From positions 9,953,636-10,017,635 of the forward strand of contig CM055205.1 in the NCBI GenBank assembly GCA_029224185.1: a DNA stretch of 64,000 nt, written 5' to 3'. The notes under the pieces were generated by a model, which made no database searches, had not been told where the DNA came from, and was given only the letters and a program-made list of their open reading frames with translations. The stretch's first letter is position 1, and each line of letters opens with the position of its first letter. The position numbers were made by a program, and so were the translations under genes. The stretch is from Karalla daura. Taxonomy: Eukaryota; Chordata; Actinopteri; Chaetodontiformes; Leiognathidae. This document shows positions 1 to 23,185 of this stretch, one piece after another.

Positions 1-363
1 GCACAAATCATCAGATCGCTTACTTTTACAAAACAGTAGCAATTAATACAATGGTTCTCTGCAAGAAACATCTTCCTCTTCACTTTCACAGCCACTCACT
101 AAGATTTTATCTGAATGTAAACTAAATACATTCCTAAGTAATTGCATGTTGCAAAATCACTAATAATTGGTTGTTTGATAGTTATGAATCAGAGCCAACA
201 AGGACTGTATAATTACCTACCACACAGTTATGAATTGTGAGTGAAACAGGTAATTTTTTACTGGATCTTTACCAGCTATCACCTCTCTCCAAATGCTGCT
301 GTAGCGCTTTGTGTGATTTCCTCTATTGATAAGCACAAAATATGTCTGCTTTATTATCAACAG
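1..363 (+). other. crtap intron 1, right-hand part
   Basis: AT-rich intronic sequence upstream of exon 2. No exon, RNA gene or recognisable repeat was seen. Confidence 0.7.
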
Positions 364-513
364 TCCAACAACCTGGCCAAGGCAGTGTCTGCTGCCCACA
401 CCTTCCTGCTGAAACACCCGGATGACGACATGATGCAGAAGAACATGGCTTACTACAAGAGTCTGCCTGGAGCAGAGGAACACCTCAAAGACCTGGAGAC
501 CAAGTCTTATGAG
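364..513 (+). CDS. crtap: crtap exon 2
   Basis: 150 bp, 50 codons, phase 0 at both ends. The acceptor is TTATCAACAG, and the donor GAG|GTACAC follows the conserved LETKSYE. The length equals the 50-codon human exon as I recall it. Confidence 0.95.
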
Positions 514-3464
514 GTACACACACACGAGCATATGCACACGCAAACACTGTCATACACAGGTATACTGTAGGAGTCCCACATCAAAGTCATACTATCTTTA
601 GTTTGCATCCCAGAGGCAACCGGTTAGAAAGGCACACCCATATCCTCATAAGAAGACACACAAACCGTCCTATTATTGGCTCTGTGGGTGTGTGGTGTGG
701 TCGCAGCCTGTGGTGGACCAACAGAGCCGCCACATCATGTAAGGATTCATTCACAGACACAGACACCAGGGGAAGTTGATAATGCTGCAGAGGCTGCAGC
801 CACATAAGGAGCTGGAGGTTTTCATTTCCTCTATTTTTAAGCAACAAACTATAAAATGTCTGCTTCTACACTTGATGTTCTCTTTTTTTCAGACCTTTTG
901 CTGTGAAATGAAGGATATCGTATTCAGCTGATTTGTTGTGTGGCTTGAATAACAGAAGATACATTCATCATGCCAGTCTTACTATAAATGTGATTTTGTG
1001 TGTGTCATTGCAGACTTTATTTGTGCGCTCAGTGCGCGCATATAACGGAGAAAACTTCCGGACCTCCGTGTCAGACATGGAGCTGGCTCTGAGAGACTTC
1101 TACAAAGTCTACGACGAGTGTCTGGCTGCGTCCGAGGGCCCCAGGGACGTCAAAGACTTTAAAGACTTCTACCCCTCCATAGCCGGTCAGTCCTGCTGCA
1201 AGCGCCTCTGAAAACCCTGTGACAACTCGTGGAACGATACCGCAGCATCACAGCTCTGTTGTTGTCCCCTCTGCAGATCACTACACTGAGGTCCTGGAGA
1301 GGAAGGTGAAGTGTGAAAGCGACCTGACGCCTGTTGTGGGCGGCTTCGTCGTGGAGAAGTTTGTGGCCACCATGTACCACTACCTGCAGTTCGCCTACTA
1401 CAAATGTGAGTACGATAAGGCATGTACACATGTACTGAGACAGTAGTCAAGAGGTATTAGCACCCATCGATTCATTATCTACTCTCTTCATGCCTAACTG
1501 TTGCAGGGCTCTGCTGGAGCCTATCTCCAGTGCTCATAGGCTGAAGGCAGGGAATACACCCCGGACAGGTCACTAGTCAGAACACAATCACTCACACTGA
1601 GTAATTTATAGCCTCCAATCAACCTAAATTTGCAGGTTTGGAAGCTGTGAGAGGGAGCCTGAGTAGCTGGAGAAAACCAGCACAAACACAGGGGAGAACA
1701 CGCAAACCCCATTCTCAGTCTGACCAGGATATAGACTGAGGGGAGACAATGCTATCCACCAAACCACTATGTCATCGTTGTTAACAAAATCATGTTGTTC
1801 TTAGCTCTGCTTACCCTTGTCATGTAGATTTTCACCTGTTTTTGGACTCATAAGCACAGATGTTTCTCATGTTTCTACTGCGTCGTCACTGAGAGCTAAT
1901 TGCCGAGCTAATTGCTGTCCTTGTGTTTCCAGTGAATGACTTGAAGAACGCGGTGCCGTGCGCGGCCAGCTACATGTTGTTTGACCCCAAAGACGAGGTC
2001 ATGAAGAACAACGTGGCCTATTACAAGTTCCACAAAAACCAGTGGGGACTGACAGAAGAGGACTTCCTCCCCAGATCAGTGAGACATCTTAAAGAATACA
2101 AAGATTATGACGCTAGCTGTGTGTGACGTTCTACAGTAATATTCCAGTCTTCCAGGCCATGAGAATATTACTATTTTGATTAGTCTGACCACTAATGCTC
2201 TTTAAATAGATCAATATAAAGCCACTAACATGTTAACTCAGCTCACCAGAAAGACTTAGAACAGTGGAAAATCCCTGTTTAGTCTGGAGTTTGAAAGAAA
2301 GTCTACCAGCACACATGAGCTCACTAATTAACCTTTTACATGTTGTTTGTTTTAAGTGTCTTAAAAACAAAGTGAAAGCGACAGGTTGTGGTTGCAGCAA
2401 AGTTGTGCGCTTATTTCTTGGCCGGACAGAGAGACTTTGTGGCGTCTCGTGTAGAAAGAGCCAGGCCAGCTGTAACCCATTCCAAGCCATTTGCTAAACT
2501 AAGCTACGCTAAGCTAAATTAAGCTAGCTGGCTGCTGCTCCTGCTGCTGCCGCTCCTGGTAGCTTCTTTCAGTCATGAAAATGTGGCTGATGCAAAATAT
2601 TGCTCAGACTAATTACAAGTGAAAAGTTGTTGTCATTTGACTCCCACACACACCTTAACCTGTTGTATGTCTGTGTGTGTGTGTGCTACAGGAGGCTCTG
2701 CGGTACTACAATCAGACCACCATGCAGCTGCAGATGCTGGAGTTCTCCAGGCAGCGCCTGGTGAGCGACGATGAGGTACGTGCCCACGTTTTTATATCTG
2801 TGTGTATGTGTTACTGTGTGTGTGTGTGTGTGTGTGTGTGGGTTCCTCACAGGGGGATTCCAACCAGGGAGATAACCCTCCATCAAGTGAACATTAGTCA
2901 CTCGCTGCCCTCACAAACAGACCCAGTCAGGGTTTAGATTAGGTCATTTGCAGCTCTCACAGGCTCTGTCCTTGTGTAACTTATGGAAAAAACCCTGGAT
3001 ACCTCCCGCTGGTCATATGACTGCCTGCTGTACAATGTGGGCCCTGTGTTGGTCAGGCTGCAAGCTGTCAGGCAGCCATGGGGGGGCAGCACAACACCGA
3101 CGTTCTCTTTTAGTCAGCGTGATGCAGCACAAGAGCCGTAGCCATCAGGGCCACCCAACATAAGCCAGGATTACACGCAGGGTGAGGTAAACACCATTCA
3201 TTTCTCCACTGTAATCTCTTTAGTAATGCCAGGTATGGGAAGTCACAGATAGAACTGAACGAGGGTGGGGATGCGGGGTGGTGGGGTTGTATGATAATTC
3301 ACACGGCGCAAATTGTCAGTTTGAAGCAAAGCAGACCCCCCTGAGATGTGCTTTTGTCTTTTTCGTGCGTGTGTGTGTGTGTGCAGGGGGAGGTGGTGGA
3401 GTTTATAGATGAGTTCCTGGACGAGGATGAAAACCCCACGTTGGAAGGTCCGCCGATACAGTGA
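364..3464 (+). CDS. crtap: crtap, cartilage-associated protein (exons 2-7, C-terminal 252 codons)
   Basis: Six exons (364-513, 1014-1185, 1277-1405, 1933-2078, 2692-2775, 3387-3464) join in frame to 252 codons plus stop. CRTAP is a non-enzymatic leprecan-family protein of the rough ER. It forms the prolyl 3-hydroxylation complex with P3H1 and cyclophilin B that modifies fibrillar collagen. The product matches human CRTAP along its whole length: LLKHPDDDMMQKNMAYYKSL in the first exon, RAYNGENFR, a VEKFVATMYHYLQFAYYK block, NDLKNAVPCA, and the acidic tail GEVVEFIDEFLDEDENP. The C-terminus ends in PPIQ without a KDEL signal and without the dioxygenase domain of P3H paralogues, so it is CRTAP rather than a P3H. 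The exon carrying the signal peptide and N-terminus (about 150 residues in human) lies left of the window. It is convergent with susd5. Confidence 0.96.
1014..1185 (+). CDS. crtap: crtap exon 3
   Basis: 172 bp with acceptor GTCATTGCAG and donor AGCCG|GTCAGT. It ends in phase 1 inside the Asp codon of IADHY. It encodes TLFVRSVRAYNGENF through DFKDFYPSIA. Confidence 0.95.
1277..1405 (+). CDS. crtap: crtap exon 4
   Basis: 129 bp with acceptor CCTCTGCAG and donor AAAT|GTGAGT. It encodes HYTEVLERKVKCESDLTP through the conserved FVATMYHYLQFAYYK. It ends in phase 1 inside the Leu codon of KLNDLKN. Confidence 0.95.
1500..1785 (-). repeat. teleost dispersed repeat, copy 1 (crtap intron 4)
   Basis: A near full-length copy, reverse orientation, of a very common fish repeat. 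Recognised by the ordered blocks: gctggagcctatctccag, gaatacaccccggacaggtc, a block ending cctccaatcaacct, and gagaacacgcaaacccc. I believe the family derives from a LINE tail or SINE but do not assign a name. Related copies lie near 15790, 21635, 23025, 27765, 38955, 49215, 50110 and 54965. Confidence 0.75.
1933..2078 (+). CDS. crtap: crtap exon 5
   Basis: 146 bp with acceptor TTGTGTTTCCAG and donor AGATCA|GTGAGA. It encodes NDLKNAVPCAASYMLFDPKD through TEEDFLPRS and ends in phase 0. Confidence 0.95.
2470..2585. repeat. teleost 'aagctaa' dispersed element, fragment
   Basis: A short block of repeated AAGCTA words (from about 2495) followed by agctggctgctg and gtagcttc. This pattern is familiar from many teleost 3' UTRs and introns. 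It lies in crtap intron 5. Family name not assigned. Confidence 0.5.
2692..2775 (+). CDS. crtap: crtap exon 6
   Basis: 84 bp, phase 0 at both ends, acceptor GTGCTACAG, donor GATGAG|GTACGT. It encodes EALRYYNQTTMQLQMLEFSR and the acidic VSDDE. A short GT tract precedes the acceptor and a longer one follows the donor. Confidence 0.94.
2806..2841. repeat. (TG)n microsatellite after the crtap exon 6 donor
   Basis: Interrupted TG dinucleotide tract beginning about 30 bp past the donor. Confidence 0.9.
3387..3464 (+). CDS. crtap: crtap exon 7 (terminal coding exon, stop TGA)
   Basis: 25 codons plus TGA. The acceptor GTGTGTGCAG follows a GT microsatellite. GEVVEFIDEFLDEDENP corresponds to the acidic CRTAP tail. 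It runs a few residues longer than the human end. Confidence 0.94.
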   Translation, partial: GEVVEFIDEFLDEDENPTLEGPPIQ

Positions 3465-3766
3465 ACGACAAGCACAAACAAAACAAAACAGCACCAACGC
3501 TCCCCAGTTTAGTATTTATAGGGTTTTGTACGAGGCTCTGATTGTGTTCCTGTCTGCAGATCCCCCGCAGCAATGTAAAAAATGTCTTTAAATTCCTTTT
3601 GATAGAGAGATGGACCGATTTAAAGGCAATGAGGAATATGGGGATAGAGATATTCTTACTGTTTTATGGATTCATTCCTCCACTGTGAATTGTGTACCTT
3701 GTCTTTTAAGGTGGTGATTTTTTTTTGCAATGAAATGATAATAAAAATCACCAAATGTCTGCTGCT
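3465..3766 (+). terminator. crtap: crtap 3' UTR and polyadenylation signal
   Basis: A consensus AATAAA lies at 3740-3745, about 280 bp past the stop, and is preceded by a T-rich run (about 3718-3726). The cleavage site near 3760 is inferred. Confidence 0.6.
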
Positions 3767-6013
3767 TTCAGGGATGTGGCTTGCTGCCAGAAACACCTTT
3801 ACTCTCTAGCAGCTAATAACTTAATTGTTTGATTTATTAGATGGGATTAAGAAGTGAAACATGATTAGTGCAATCTCCCTCAGTTTCCTAGTTTACATCT
3901 TCAAAGGGCCCTTGAAGCCATACATCAGAGAACCTTGACTGAGGGATTTCTATTTGCTTGAATAATTACTTTAATGATCGGTTCAATTACTTAATGAATT
4001 GACTAATATTCGGATCCAGTCCACTGAGTTTTGACTGGAGTTCTAATTAACAAAAAAAAGTCCTGAAAAGAAGACAAGTTCCTGCAGACGAGACCCGGGG
4101 CTGTGCCGAGCACAGAGAGACCCAGAGAAAACACTGAGTTGTTTAATAATGTTTGAACATTGAGTCTCTGTGCAGTTTGTCACACGGCTGTGCTAGAAAC
4201 CCGCCGGTGAACATTCTCGCTGTATTACACTGCATCCCTGACTCTCTGACGCTCTCTCTCTCTCTCTCTCTTTCTCCTCGTCTGACTCCATTTACCTGTC
4301 TCCTTTATTACTTCTCCTTCTTGCTTGCCAGTGGCTTTGCTTTTCATCTGGTTCTTTTTGTGCTTTTTTTGGGGGGGTGAGGGGGGGGTGGCTGGAATTT
4401 TTGTAACGTGTCCTGGAGAAATGGGCGGGCAATGGCTGATGGAACGGGGCTCGGACTGAGATTAGGATGAGAGGTTGATTGTGAGGAGTCAAGGTCAGAG
4501 GAGGCAGAGTTCATTTGACCTGGAGGGGAATAAAAATGACAAACGTCCACATGTTTAGGTGTTTATTGTGAATTAAAAGAACACACATACAGTACACAGT
4601 TCATCCTGACGTCACACACACATCAGGCTGCTTGAGATGAAGATGCAAAGAAATGTATCACCATTAGGAAAAAATAGTCATTTTCTTTCAAATGTTACAC
4701 TTTTTCTTCATAACTCAGTTAATTTTTGCTTTTCATCCATTTTCTTGATTATCATCAGTCTTCATTTGGCAACAACAGCTGGTATGACAGACTATCTCTT
4801 GACTTTGGTCTTAATTCACACTGATGCTGGAACAGTACCTGTATTTGAACAGCATAGGAGGCTAAAGCAGGTGAAATAAATGGCAGTGGGACAGATTGAA
4901 CATAAAGCGGAGCTGAGCTGACCCTGTGTGAGACATGAAGAGGTAATGTCTACCAACAACTGTGCCCGACTCTTACTGTAGTCAAATGTATTCCCCTCGC
5001 ACTACTGATGCTACAGTACTGTATGTACAGCAAGTTATTTATAAGTTCATATTTACAGAAAGATATAGACAACAGCCACTTCACTTCTCATGACCCCACC
5101 GCATTAAGTCATTTGTAAATAAAGAAATAAAGAACAATGGTGAATATTTCGCCTAGTTTTGACACAAATCAATGCTTGACTGGATGTTCATCTGGAGACG
5201 AGGAATAACAAAACAATCATTTACGATCGATGGCAGAACAAAGTGCCTCATGTACAAGCCACCCCCCTATCTTTAATAATAACTGAAGTTATTGCCTTAC
5301 AATCCATTTGATAGTGTCTAAACAATGCCATAATTACAAACTAATTTCTATGTTTAATTAATCTTTTGCCCATGTGGGCCTATTTACATTTGCACCTTAT
5401 TAATTTTAACCAAACACCACCTTGGTCTCAAGTATTTGGCACCGTACGGAGACATAAGGAGTGTAAATATCACAGAATCATACAGAGCTATGGTACACTG
5501 TGAAATCCTTCTGTTTTTGAACTAAGACTGGACAATAGGCCAGAATTACAGAGGTCTAGACATCATGGATTCAAACCAGGCTAAGTCTGCTCATATCATC
5601 TCAATGACCCAAACATTCAAAATTAGAATAACCACCACTATTGACATCCAAGCAGATGTTGAATCAGGAAATCATCTCTCGGTCCAGCCCAGATGCACCT
5701 ACTTAACTTGTCATACTGTGATTTATTTAGGTCAAATACAGCAGAAGGAATTACATTGAATCCATCAATGTGTTGAAAAATATTTAATCCAACACTAATG
5801 TTACACATAGTCATGGGTGAAGCGTTCTAATTTTGGTTTTCCTGCACGCTTTACTCATCAGAGTTAAAAACTAAAATGCTGGGGGCTGTGATTTTAGTTT
5901 TTCTCTGTTGCCATGGCGGCACCACAATGTTTGATCTCTGGTTGGCCTGAATGCTGTCAGCAAACACACCACTCACTGGTGGATTGCACTAACCTGAGAC
6001 ACGCACACATGCA

Positions 6014-6047
<34 letters not shown>

Positions 6048-6865
6048 CACACACAGGGGCTGAGTCTGCAGTCTGGTCGGACGGCCGCTCTACATCTCTC
6101 ACCGACCGACTGTCAAAACCAACAGAGGCAGGGAGATATTGAAAAATTTCATCTGTCAGCCCACTTTCTCACACCTTTGCACCCCACACGCACACACACA
6201 CACACCACTCATTCCACTCTTTCATCTGGTCTAACAATCATCGTCATCACCATCATCATACTTTTTTTTTTTTCACTTCGTGCCAGTTTGACAGAAGCTC
6301 GATCATGTGGGACCGCTGCTCTGAACTTCAGCAGTCTTCTTGTGGAGAACAACAAGTGGAGTTGAGTTTTTTTCACAAAGAGATGAGCATGAAAAGGTCA
6401 CGGATCAAGAACAATGCAGCTAAATCAACAACAAACAAGCAGTCAGTGAACATAACAAGATAACACAGAGATTGTTTTTTTTTACCACAAAGTCCAAGGG
6501 CTTTGGAGGTTTAAATGTTCAGGCGGGCAGCTGTGCCGTCTTGTGGTTTTCCTACATGGTCATTGCCTTTCTCAGGTTCTGGAATTGAGTCCAGTCCATG
6601 CGCAGGCCCTCCAACAGTCAGCTAGATGTCAGAGCTACGGGAATAATGGGTGGGTACAAGAAATATAGGTGCAATTCCTTCAAATCGATGGACGGTCGAG
6701 GGAGGACTGACGTCGCTTGACAGACGCCGGTCGCTTAATGGTTTCTAAAACTCTGGGTCATACCCACCCAAAATCTTCAACTGTTTAAAATTTTCTAGCA
6801 AGATGAGGGCGCCCAAAGTTCCCATCCCTCCTGAATGTCTCTGTCCCTCTTTCTCCCTCTCCCAC
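3767..6865. other. Interval between convergent crtap and susd5; probably includes susd5 3' UTR
   Basis: No coding exon was found. The interval holds a CT tract (about 4253-4273), a G-run (4371-4389), an (AC)n tract (6016-6044) and otherwise AT-rich sequence. The susd5 3' UTR must begin at 6865 and run leftward. Reverse-strand AATAAA signals (TTTATT on +) occur at about 5721 and at 4562-4567, so a 1-2.3 kb 3' UTR is possible. Extent unproven. Confidence 0.6.
6016..6044. repeat. (AC)n microsatellite
   Basis: Pure AC tract of about 29 bp, flanked by interrupted AC-rich sequence. Confidence 0.9.
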
Positions 6866-17568
<10,703 letters not shown>

Positions 17569-17850
17569 CTTCTTGGCTCCAATCTCACTTTTAAATGATG
17601 ATGATTATTATTATTGTGACTATATCGGGAGGGGAAAAAACTAAAGCGTGTCCAAAGAGCTCGCAGTGGGATGGAGAGCAGCAGACTGGCTGCTCCACAG
17701 AGGTGGACAGACTGAGCAGGAGGAGGTGACAGCGCACAGAGGAGCGCACAGGGCGGAGGTTTATCTCCTCCTCTGAGCCGCCCCTGCAGGCAGGTGGAGA
17801 CCAGGTGAGAAAAGTCGAGGGTCCGTGTCGGTAAATACGTCACGGCTCAA
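17569..17850 (-). promoter_or_regulatory. susd5: susd5 5' UTR and proximal promoter region
   Basis: Moderately GC-rich sequence upstream of the susd5 start. A CRE-like TACGTCAC lies at 17836-17843. The transcription start is not visible; the assignment rests on position. Confidence 0.45.
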
Positions 17851-17873
17851 ACTCCCGAGGGTGGGCAGAGAGG

Positions 17874-17877
17874 GAGA

Positions 17878-17925
<48 letters not shown>

Positions 17926-17960
17926 GAGAGATGGATGGATGGTTGAGAGAGAGAGGGAGG

Positions 17961-18023
<63 letters not shown>
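17874..18023. repeat. (GA)n followed by (GATA)n array
   Basis: Purine GA/GGGA tract at 17874-17960 with two GATG units, then about 15 GATA units at 17961-18023. It is immediately upstream of susd5. Confidence 0.95.
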
Positions 18024-18698
18024 TAGAAACACATTGTCATGTATATCCTCTTATTCATGTATTTACCCACTTCTGACAACAGGAAGCACTTTATCATTCA
18101 TTCATCTTTCACTTTTTCACAAGTGAATGATGCAACAGTTGACAGGTTTCATCTCCTGTCCTATCAAAGGGAAATGAAGACACGCAGAATCTTATATTGG
18201 CTGTGTAAAGAATAATAAGCACCATAATGGCATTAACATCAGTGCGGCCATGGGATTTGATGATATACAGCTCCAGATGTTCCAGGCAGGGAACATGATA
18301 TAAACCTCAGACACGTCCACAAAAGACACCATGTTACTTCGTCCTTGTCTCCTCTCAAAGGAAGCATCGTCTTTATTGTCTGATCAAGTTATTTTGTCCA
18401 TGTGATGTGGCAATTTCACACAGTGTGTTTATTCTAGCTTCTAGCTTCTGTATGGATGGAGAATGGACTTCAACTGCGAATGTGTTTGAGTACTACCTGA
18501 GTCGTAGGCCTGCTCGACGCTGTGTGTATCTGTGCTGGGGGATAACGCAGCCGCTGCGTTGCTATTTTAAAGGCAATTTACAACCGTGTGGTTAAGAAGA
18601 GACCTCAGGTTCAGTCCACCCGCAGAGCTGATCCTCTAAGCATCAAAATCTTAATTAAGCTTCATTGTCCCCTCCAGAAGGCCAAACTTCCTTCTATT

Positions 18699-18704
<6 letters not shown>

Positions 18705-18787
<83 letters not shown>
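18705..18787. repeat. (GT)n microsatellite, 83 bp
   Basis: Uninterrupted TG dinucleotide tract. Confidence 0.97.
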
Positions 18788-18790
<3 letters not shown>

Positions 18791-19365
18791 ATTTGGTTTG
18801 GGAGATAAAGAGACGGCCTCAGCCCATAGAGGCATTTTGGGAATCGCGGGCATTGTTTCAGTGAATCTGCCTGTGGAGATAACCAACCCACCACCCTCCA
18901 GACATACACACAACTAAAACCTAACTCAACACCATAACCTATAAACACGTCCCACACAGGCTGTAAAAGCTATCAGAGTGTGCACATATGCTTTTTCCTG
19001 TCTGAATACTAAAACGCATTTGACGACACACCTCACACGTATCCTGCTGCAGATTTGTAGAGGCCTGCGCTTCATCCATGACCTTGGAGCAATTGATCAA
19101 TAACGCACTGTCCGTTTAGCAGCTGCTCCCAAACCTTCACATAATCCTCCACATGCAGATGGACGTTTTCCCACTTTCTATGGGTCTGCTCATCTTTTCT
19201 GGGACAGTTCTTATTCTATTCCTCGTTTCTGAGAAAGAGCAGTGAAGATGAGGCGGCAGCAGAAAAAGATGGAAATATTTGTTGACAAAGTCTGAATTCC
19301 TCTCACATTTCAAAGCTGCAGAGAGTATAAGATGCTGTCTGGTCTGTGTCTATACATTTATGTGC

Positions 19366-19402
<37 letters not shown>

Positions 19403-20397
19403 TGTGTGAGTGTGCTGGCAGGTACACAGTCAGATACAGACAGATTTTTTAAAAAGGAAATTAACTGAAACAAAATAAAGAAAGATACAGCAATTCCCCA
19501 AGGAGTGGCTCCCTTTTTTGAGGTTTCACACTTAGTCATCTCTCCCCATTGTCGTCTTTCACTTCACACCTTTTTCCATTTCATAATTCTCTGTCTTGCC
19601 TCTGCCCCAGCGGACCCTCTGCTGCAGCATCCTGGCTTTAAACCCCCCCCATCCACCCACCCTCTGATGTTTTTCCATCTCTGTGTTCCTCCCTCTCACT
19701 TTTCCACATTCCTCTCCTCCCATACGCGCCGGCCTCCCCGTTCTAAGGGGTTTGGGTGATTTTGCGGTGGGCCGGGATCCTGACTCATGCCCCGAGGCTA
19801 TTTCTGGAGGGGGCGAGGGTCACAGTGGAGTGGAGGGGGAGAGAGGGGGAAAGAGGGGTTGGCAAGGAGGAGAGAGACAGTGATTCACACCTGCAGTCAC
19901 TCAGCGAGGCTGGTGAGAATTATGTTTGCTGCAGGTGTCTGGGCAGAGCGAGGGGAGGAAGAGGAGGAGGCTGTTAGGGGACAGATGCACATCCAGACTT
20001 CACACAGGTGTGTAATCTCACAGGACCTCCATCAGACAATTTGTGTGGCGGATGCCAGCACACACACTCACACAGACACACACACACACACACTCAGTGT
20101 GACCACACGTCGACCGCAGGACGGCTCTGAGTGTGTGTGAGAGCGGTGACTTCCTGTGTGAGACGTGTCCTGTCAGAGTGAGGCGTAGTGCAGGTGTGTG
20201 GCTGACTCAGAGCGCATCACTGGTCATACTGGTGCTGCCCGGGGACGTAGGGGAGCCGGGGCTTTGTCTCCATGGCAACAGGCTCCCAAAACCTCCATGT
20301 GGAGTTGTGAGGGTCCGGAAAAACAGGAGGAGCTTTAAAAAAAAGTCGGGAGATGAAGCGGCATGCGGGGAAAATTGCTTTTGGGAGCAGTGATTGA

Positions 20398-20399
<2 letters not shown>

Positions 20400-20448
<49 letters not shown>

Positions 20449-20460
20449 TGTGTGTGTGTG
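20400..20460. repeat. (GT)n microsatellite
   Basis: GT tract with one GGTG interruption near 20441. Confidence 0.95.
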
Positions 20461-21634
20461 AAAAGCATGTATCTACAAAGTCATGTATTAGTCTGTGTCA
20501 CACTGGAGTTTTGAGACAAACCATCACCAAAAATCTCATCATACTCATTCACTGGTGTCATGTGCATTCATGAATAGATTTTGACTTTGGATACAGAAAT
20601 GACTGAAATGGCAGTGTGCTTACGTCTGGTTCTTCCTCAATATGTGATTCCTCCTATGACTCTGTCTCAAACTTACCAGGTTGGATACACGCATCACTCC
20701 AGTTACTACTTATTTCAGGAAATAGTTGCTAAGCGCTGTTGTTCAGCAAGGAATGTAAAACCATCTGATCATTCATGTGAGTGGTAGACAAGTCAGCAAA
20801 GTAGTGTAAAGGCTAAAATAAACAAGCACAAAAGAGTGCTGTGCAGTAAAGAACCACAATATTCCTATACAAAAAGTAGGATTACAAAAGGTCCATAAAA
20901 TACCATCTGAGGCATTTCTGATGAACCCAGTGTTCTATAACTTCTGTGCTAACACCAGAGAACAAGAATAAATTCAACTATTCTAAGTCTCCTTTGAAAG
21001 GTTTGTTGAAGTAAGACTTAAACCGACAGACAGTCCAGTGAGCTTAAAAAATCAAAAGTCAGTATGGAGCCAAAATTCATAAAAAAAAAAACCTACCTAA
21101 AACTCCTAATTGTGAAGAAAATCACGTAGAAACAAAATAGAGCGAGGCAAAAACAAAAAAATCAAGCGGGCCTTTAAGTATGTTGGACGAGGCACAGGAC
21201 GTGACTCAGGTCTCTGTTTCCTCTGCAAGGTGCCCGTATGGAGGGCGGAGGTGTGTGACGGAGATGTCCTCGGCTGACACCAGAGGAGGCGCCGCGATCA
21301 TCGGGACACATTCAACACGGAGCTGCCAGCCGCGGCAGAGCCGGGCTGAGGAGGGCACGCGGCTATTCAGGGCTCTGAGATCATTCATTTGACGTCTGAT
21401 GAGAGATTGTTAATTACCACGCCGGGCTCTGAGATGGAAACGTGTGGCACGCTCACTTAAGCCGACGTTTCAGCACGGGCATCATAAATTGTGCACGTCC
21501 ATGCCAACCGGCATAACTCTGTCAGAGCGGTCAGGGACTTTGGTGCAGAATAATACAGTTCAGAGTAGTTATAGGTGGCTGCAATGGCAACAACAACTCA
21601 TATCTGACTGTGCTAGGAATGCAACAGAATGTAT

Positions 21635-21745
21635 CCATCATCCTACCTGCTTTGTACCCAATTGTCTGTCGGTGCCTCCCTGGTGAATATCTCCAGGTAA
21701 TACACCCTGGACAGGTCAGAGGTCAGGCAACACAAACACCTCTGA
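21635..21745 (-). repeat. teleost dispersed repeat, copy 3 (fragment)
   Basis: Contains the diagnostic block aatacaccctggacaggtca. Downstream blocks are missing or degraded. Confidence 0.65.
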
Positions 21746-22650
21746 GTATTATACGGGAATCCTATCAGCTGCTGCAGGGCCAGAAGAAGATCATCAGTGA
21801 AGGATGAGTGGCTCCGCACTATGCTGCCAAGCTGCATACCTCCATGTACAGGCTCCACCTATTGTGTGGTTATGATTTGGTTTTGGAGTAAAAGTTGCCA
21901 GCGCGGTGGAGAGGGTGGGACGTGTGTGTGTGTGTGTGTATGTGTGTGTGTGTGGCCGGACAGGTTTTGATGGCAGGAAATCGCAGGTGAATGTCACATC
22001 GAATCACTCCTAGGAACAGTGTTGCAGTGAAACCTCCGTTGCACACGTCAGTCAACCTGTCCTGAGAAAGTTCAGGAGGCTGACGACAGCCTGACTACAC
22101 CCACGCGGTTGTTTTCGTTCACTTTGCTCGATTACACTTAAGCGGTGTGGGCGTAGGCTGCGGGTTTTCACCGCAGGAAGGAAAGAAAATCACAGGTGAT
22201 GCGAATAAAATTAACTCGCGAGCCAGGGGGCGCGACAACGGCGGCTCTGGCACCGAGGCCCCGGCCCTGGAATTCAATCTGTTGTTTACACCTGGTGGCT
22301 TCCATACAGCGCTGTGTCACACCATCCACTGTGAAAAAGACACATTAGCACCAAGATAGGCATGCAGCGTTTTTGGGATCTGAGGCCTGTGCCTGCCTCG
22401 ATGTCTCTGACCTCAGTGTGCATGTCTATTGGGCTAAACCCCTTAAATTAAAGGAATTTGTCACCAAATTGTACAGAAAATGTCAAAACATAGAATCGTG
22501 TATTTTATCTGCAGATTTGATGGTTTTTAATTAGAATTTACCCAATAAATATGATAACCCTTCCCTCATGGATTATGATAGAAATGCTGGTTCTAAATCA
22601 GAGTATCTTAAGATTCAGTGCTTGCGTGATTTTTTTCCTTTCTACATGAT

Positions 22651-22720
22651 CTGCATGAGAGGCTATGCTGCATTACTAGGTTAAACATCTGCATCAGACG
22701 CTATGCAGGTTAAACATCAT
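22651..22720. repeat. Imperfect tandem duplication
   Basis: Two adjacent units of the form CTGCAT-(C/G)AGA-(G/C)GCTATGC ... AGGTTAAACAT, the first about 38 bp and the second about 30 bp. Confidence 0.6.
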
Positions 22721-23024
22721 GTAACTGCTCAGCCCCGTGTTGCAATGTAATGTTGTGGTGTGGAGACAGGCAGGCTGCACAAGATCGCCCTCTAGCAGTG
22801 AACATGGAGAACGACAGCAAAGATGTTTTATTGCGGATGTTCAACTCTCACTCTTCTCTGTCTGCAGCTCTCGCTGAAAAACCTGCCGTGCCACGAGTAT
22901 TTAGACTCTGTACTTGAGTGAACGAGAGAACGATGTTCTGCATTTCCATTGAAGTAGTTATTCGTCATCTGAATTCTGACATCTAAAATATCTTAAATAC
23001 AATTTATGATTATTTGAACATTTT

Positions 23025-23185
23025 AATCTGTGCATCCATTCATGGACCGTCTCCAGCACCCATAGGGTGGAGGCAGCTAATACAACCTGGACAGACTGTA
23101 TCACCATTCACTCTCACACTCATACCTAGAGGCAGTTAAGAGTCTCTAACTGACATAAACATGCATGATTTTGAAGAAAACTAAA
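23025..23185 (-). repeat. teleost dispersed repeat, copy 4
   Basis: Blocks caacctggacagactg, accattcactctcacac, agagtctctaa and aaacatgcatg in the order seen in the other copies. Confidence 0.7.
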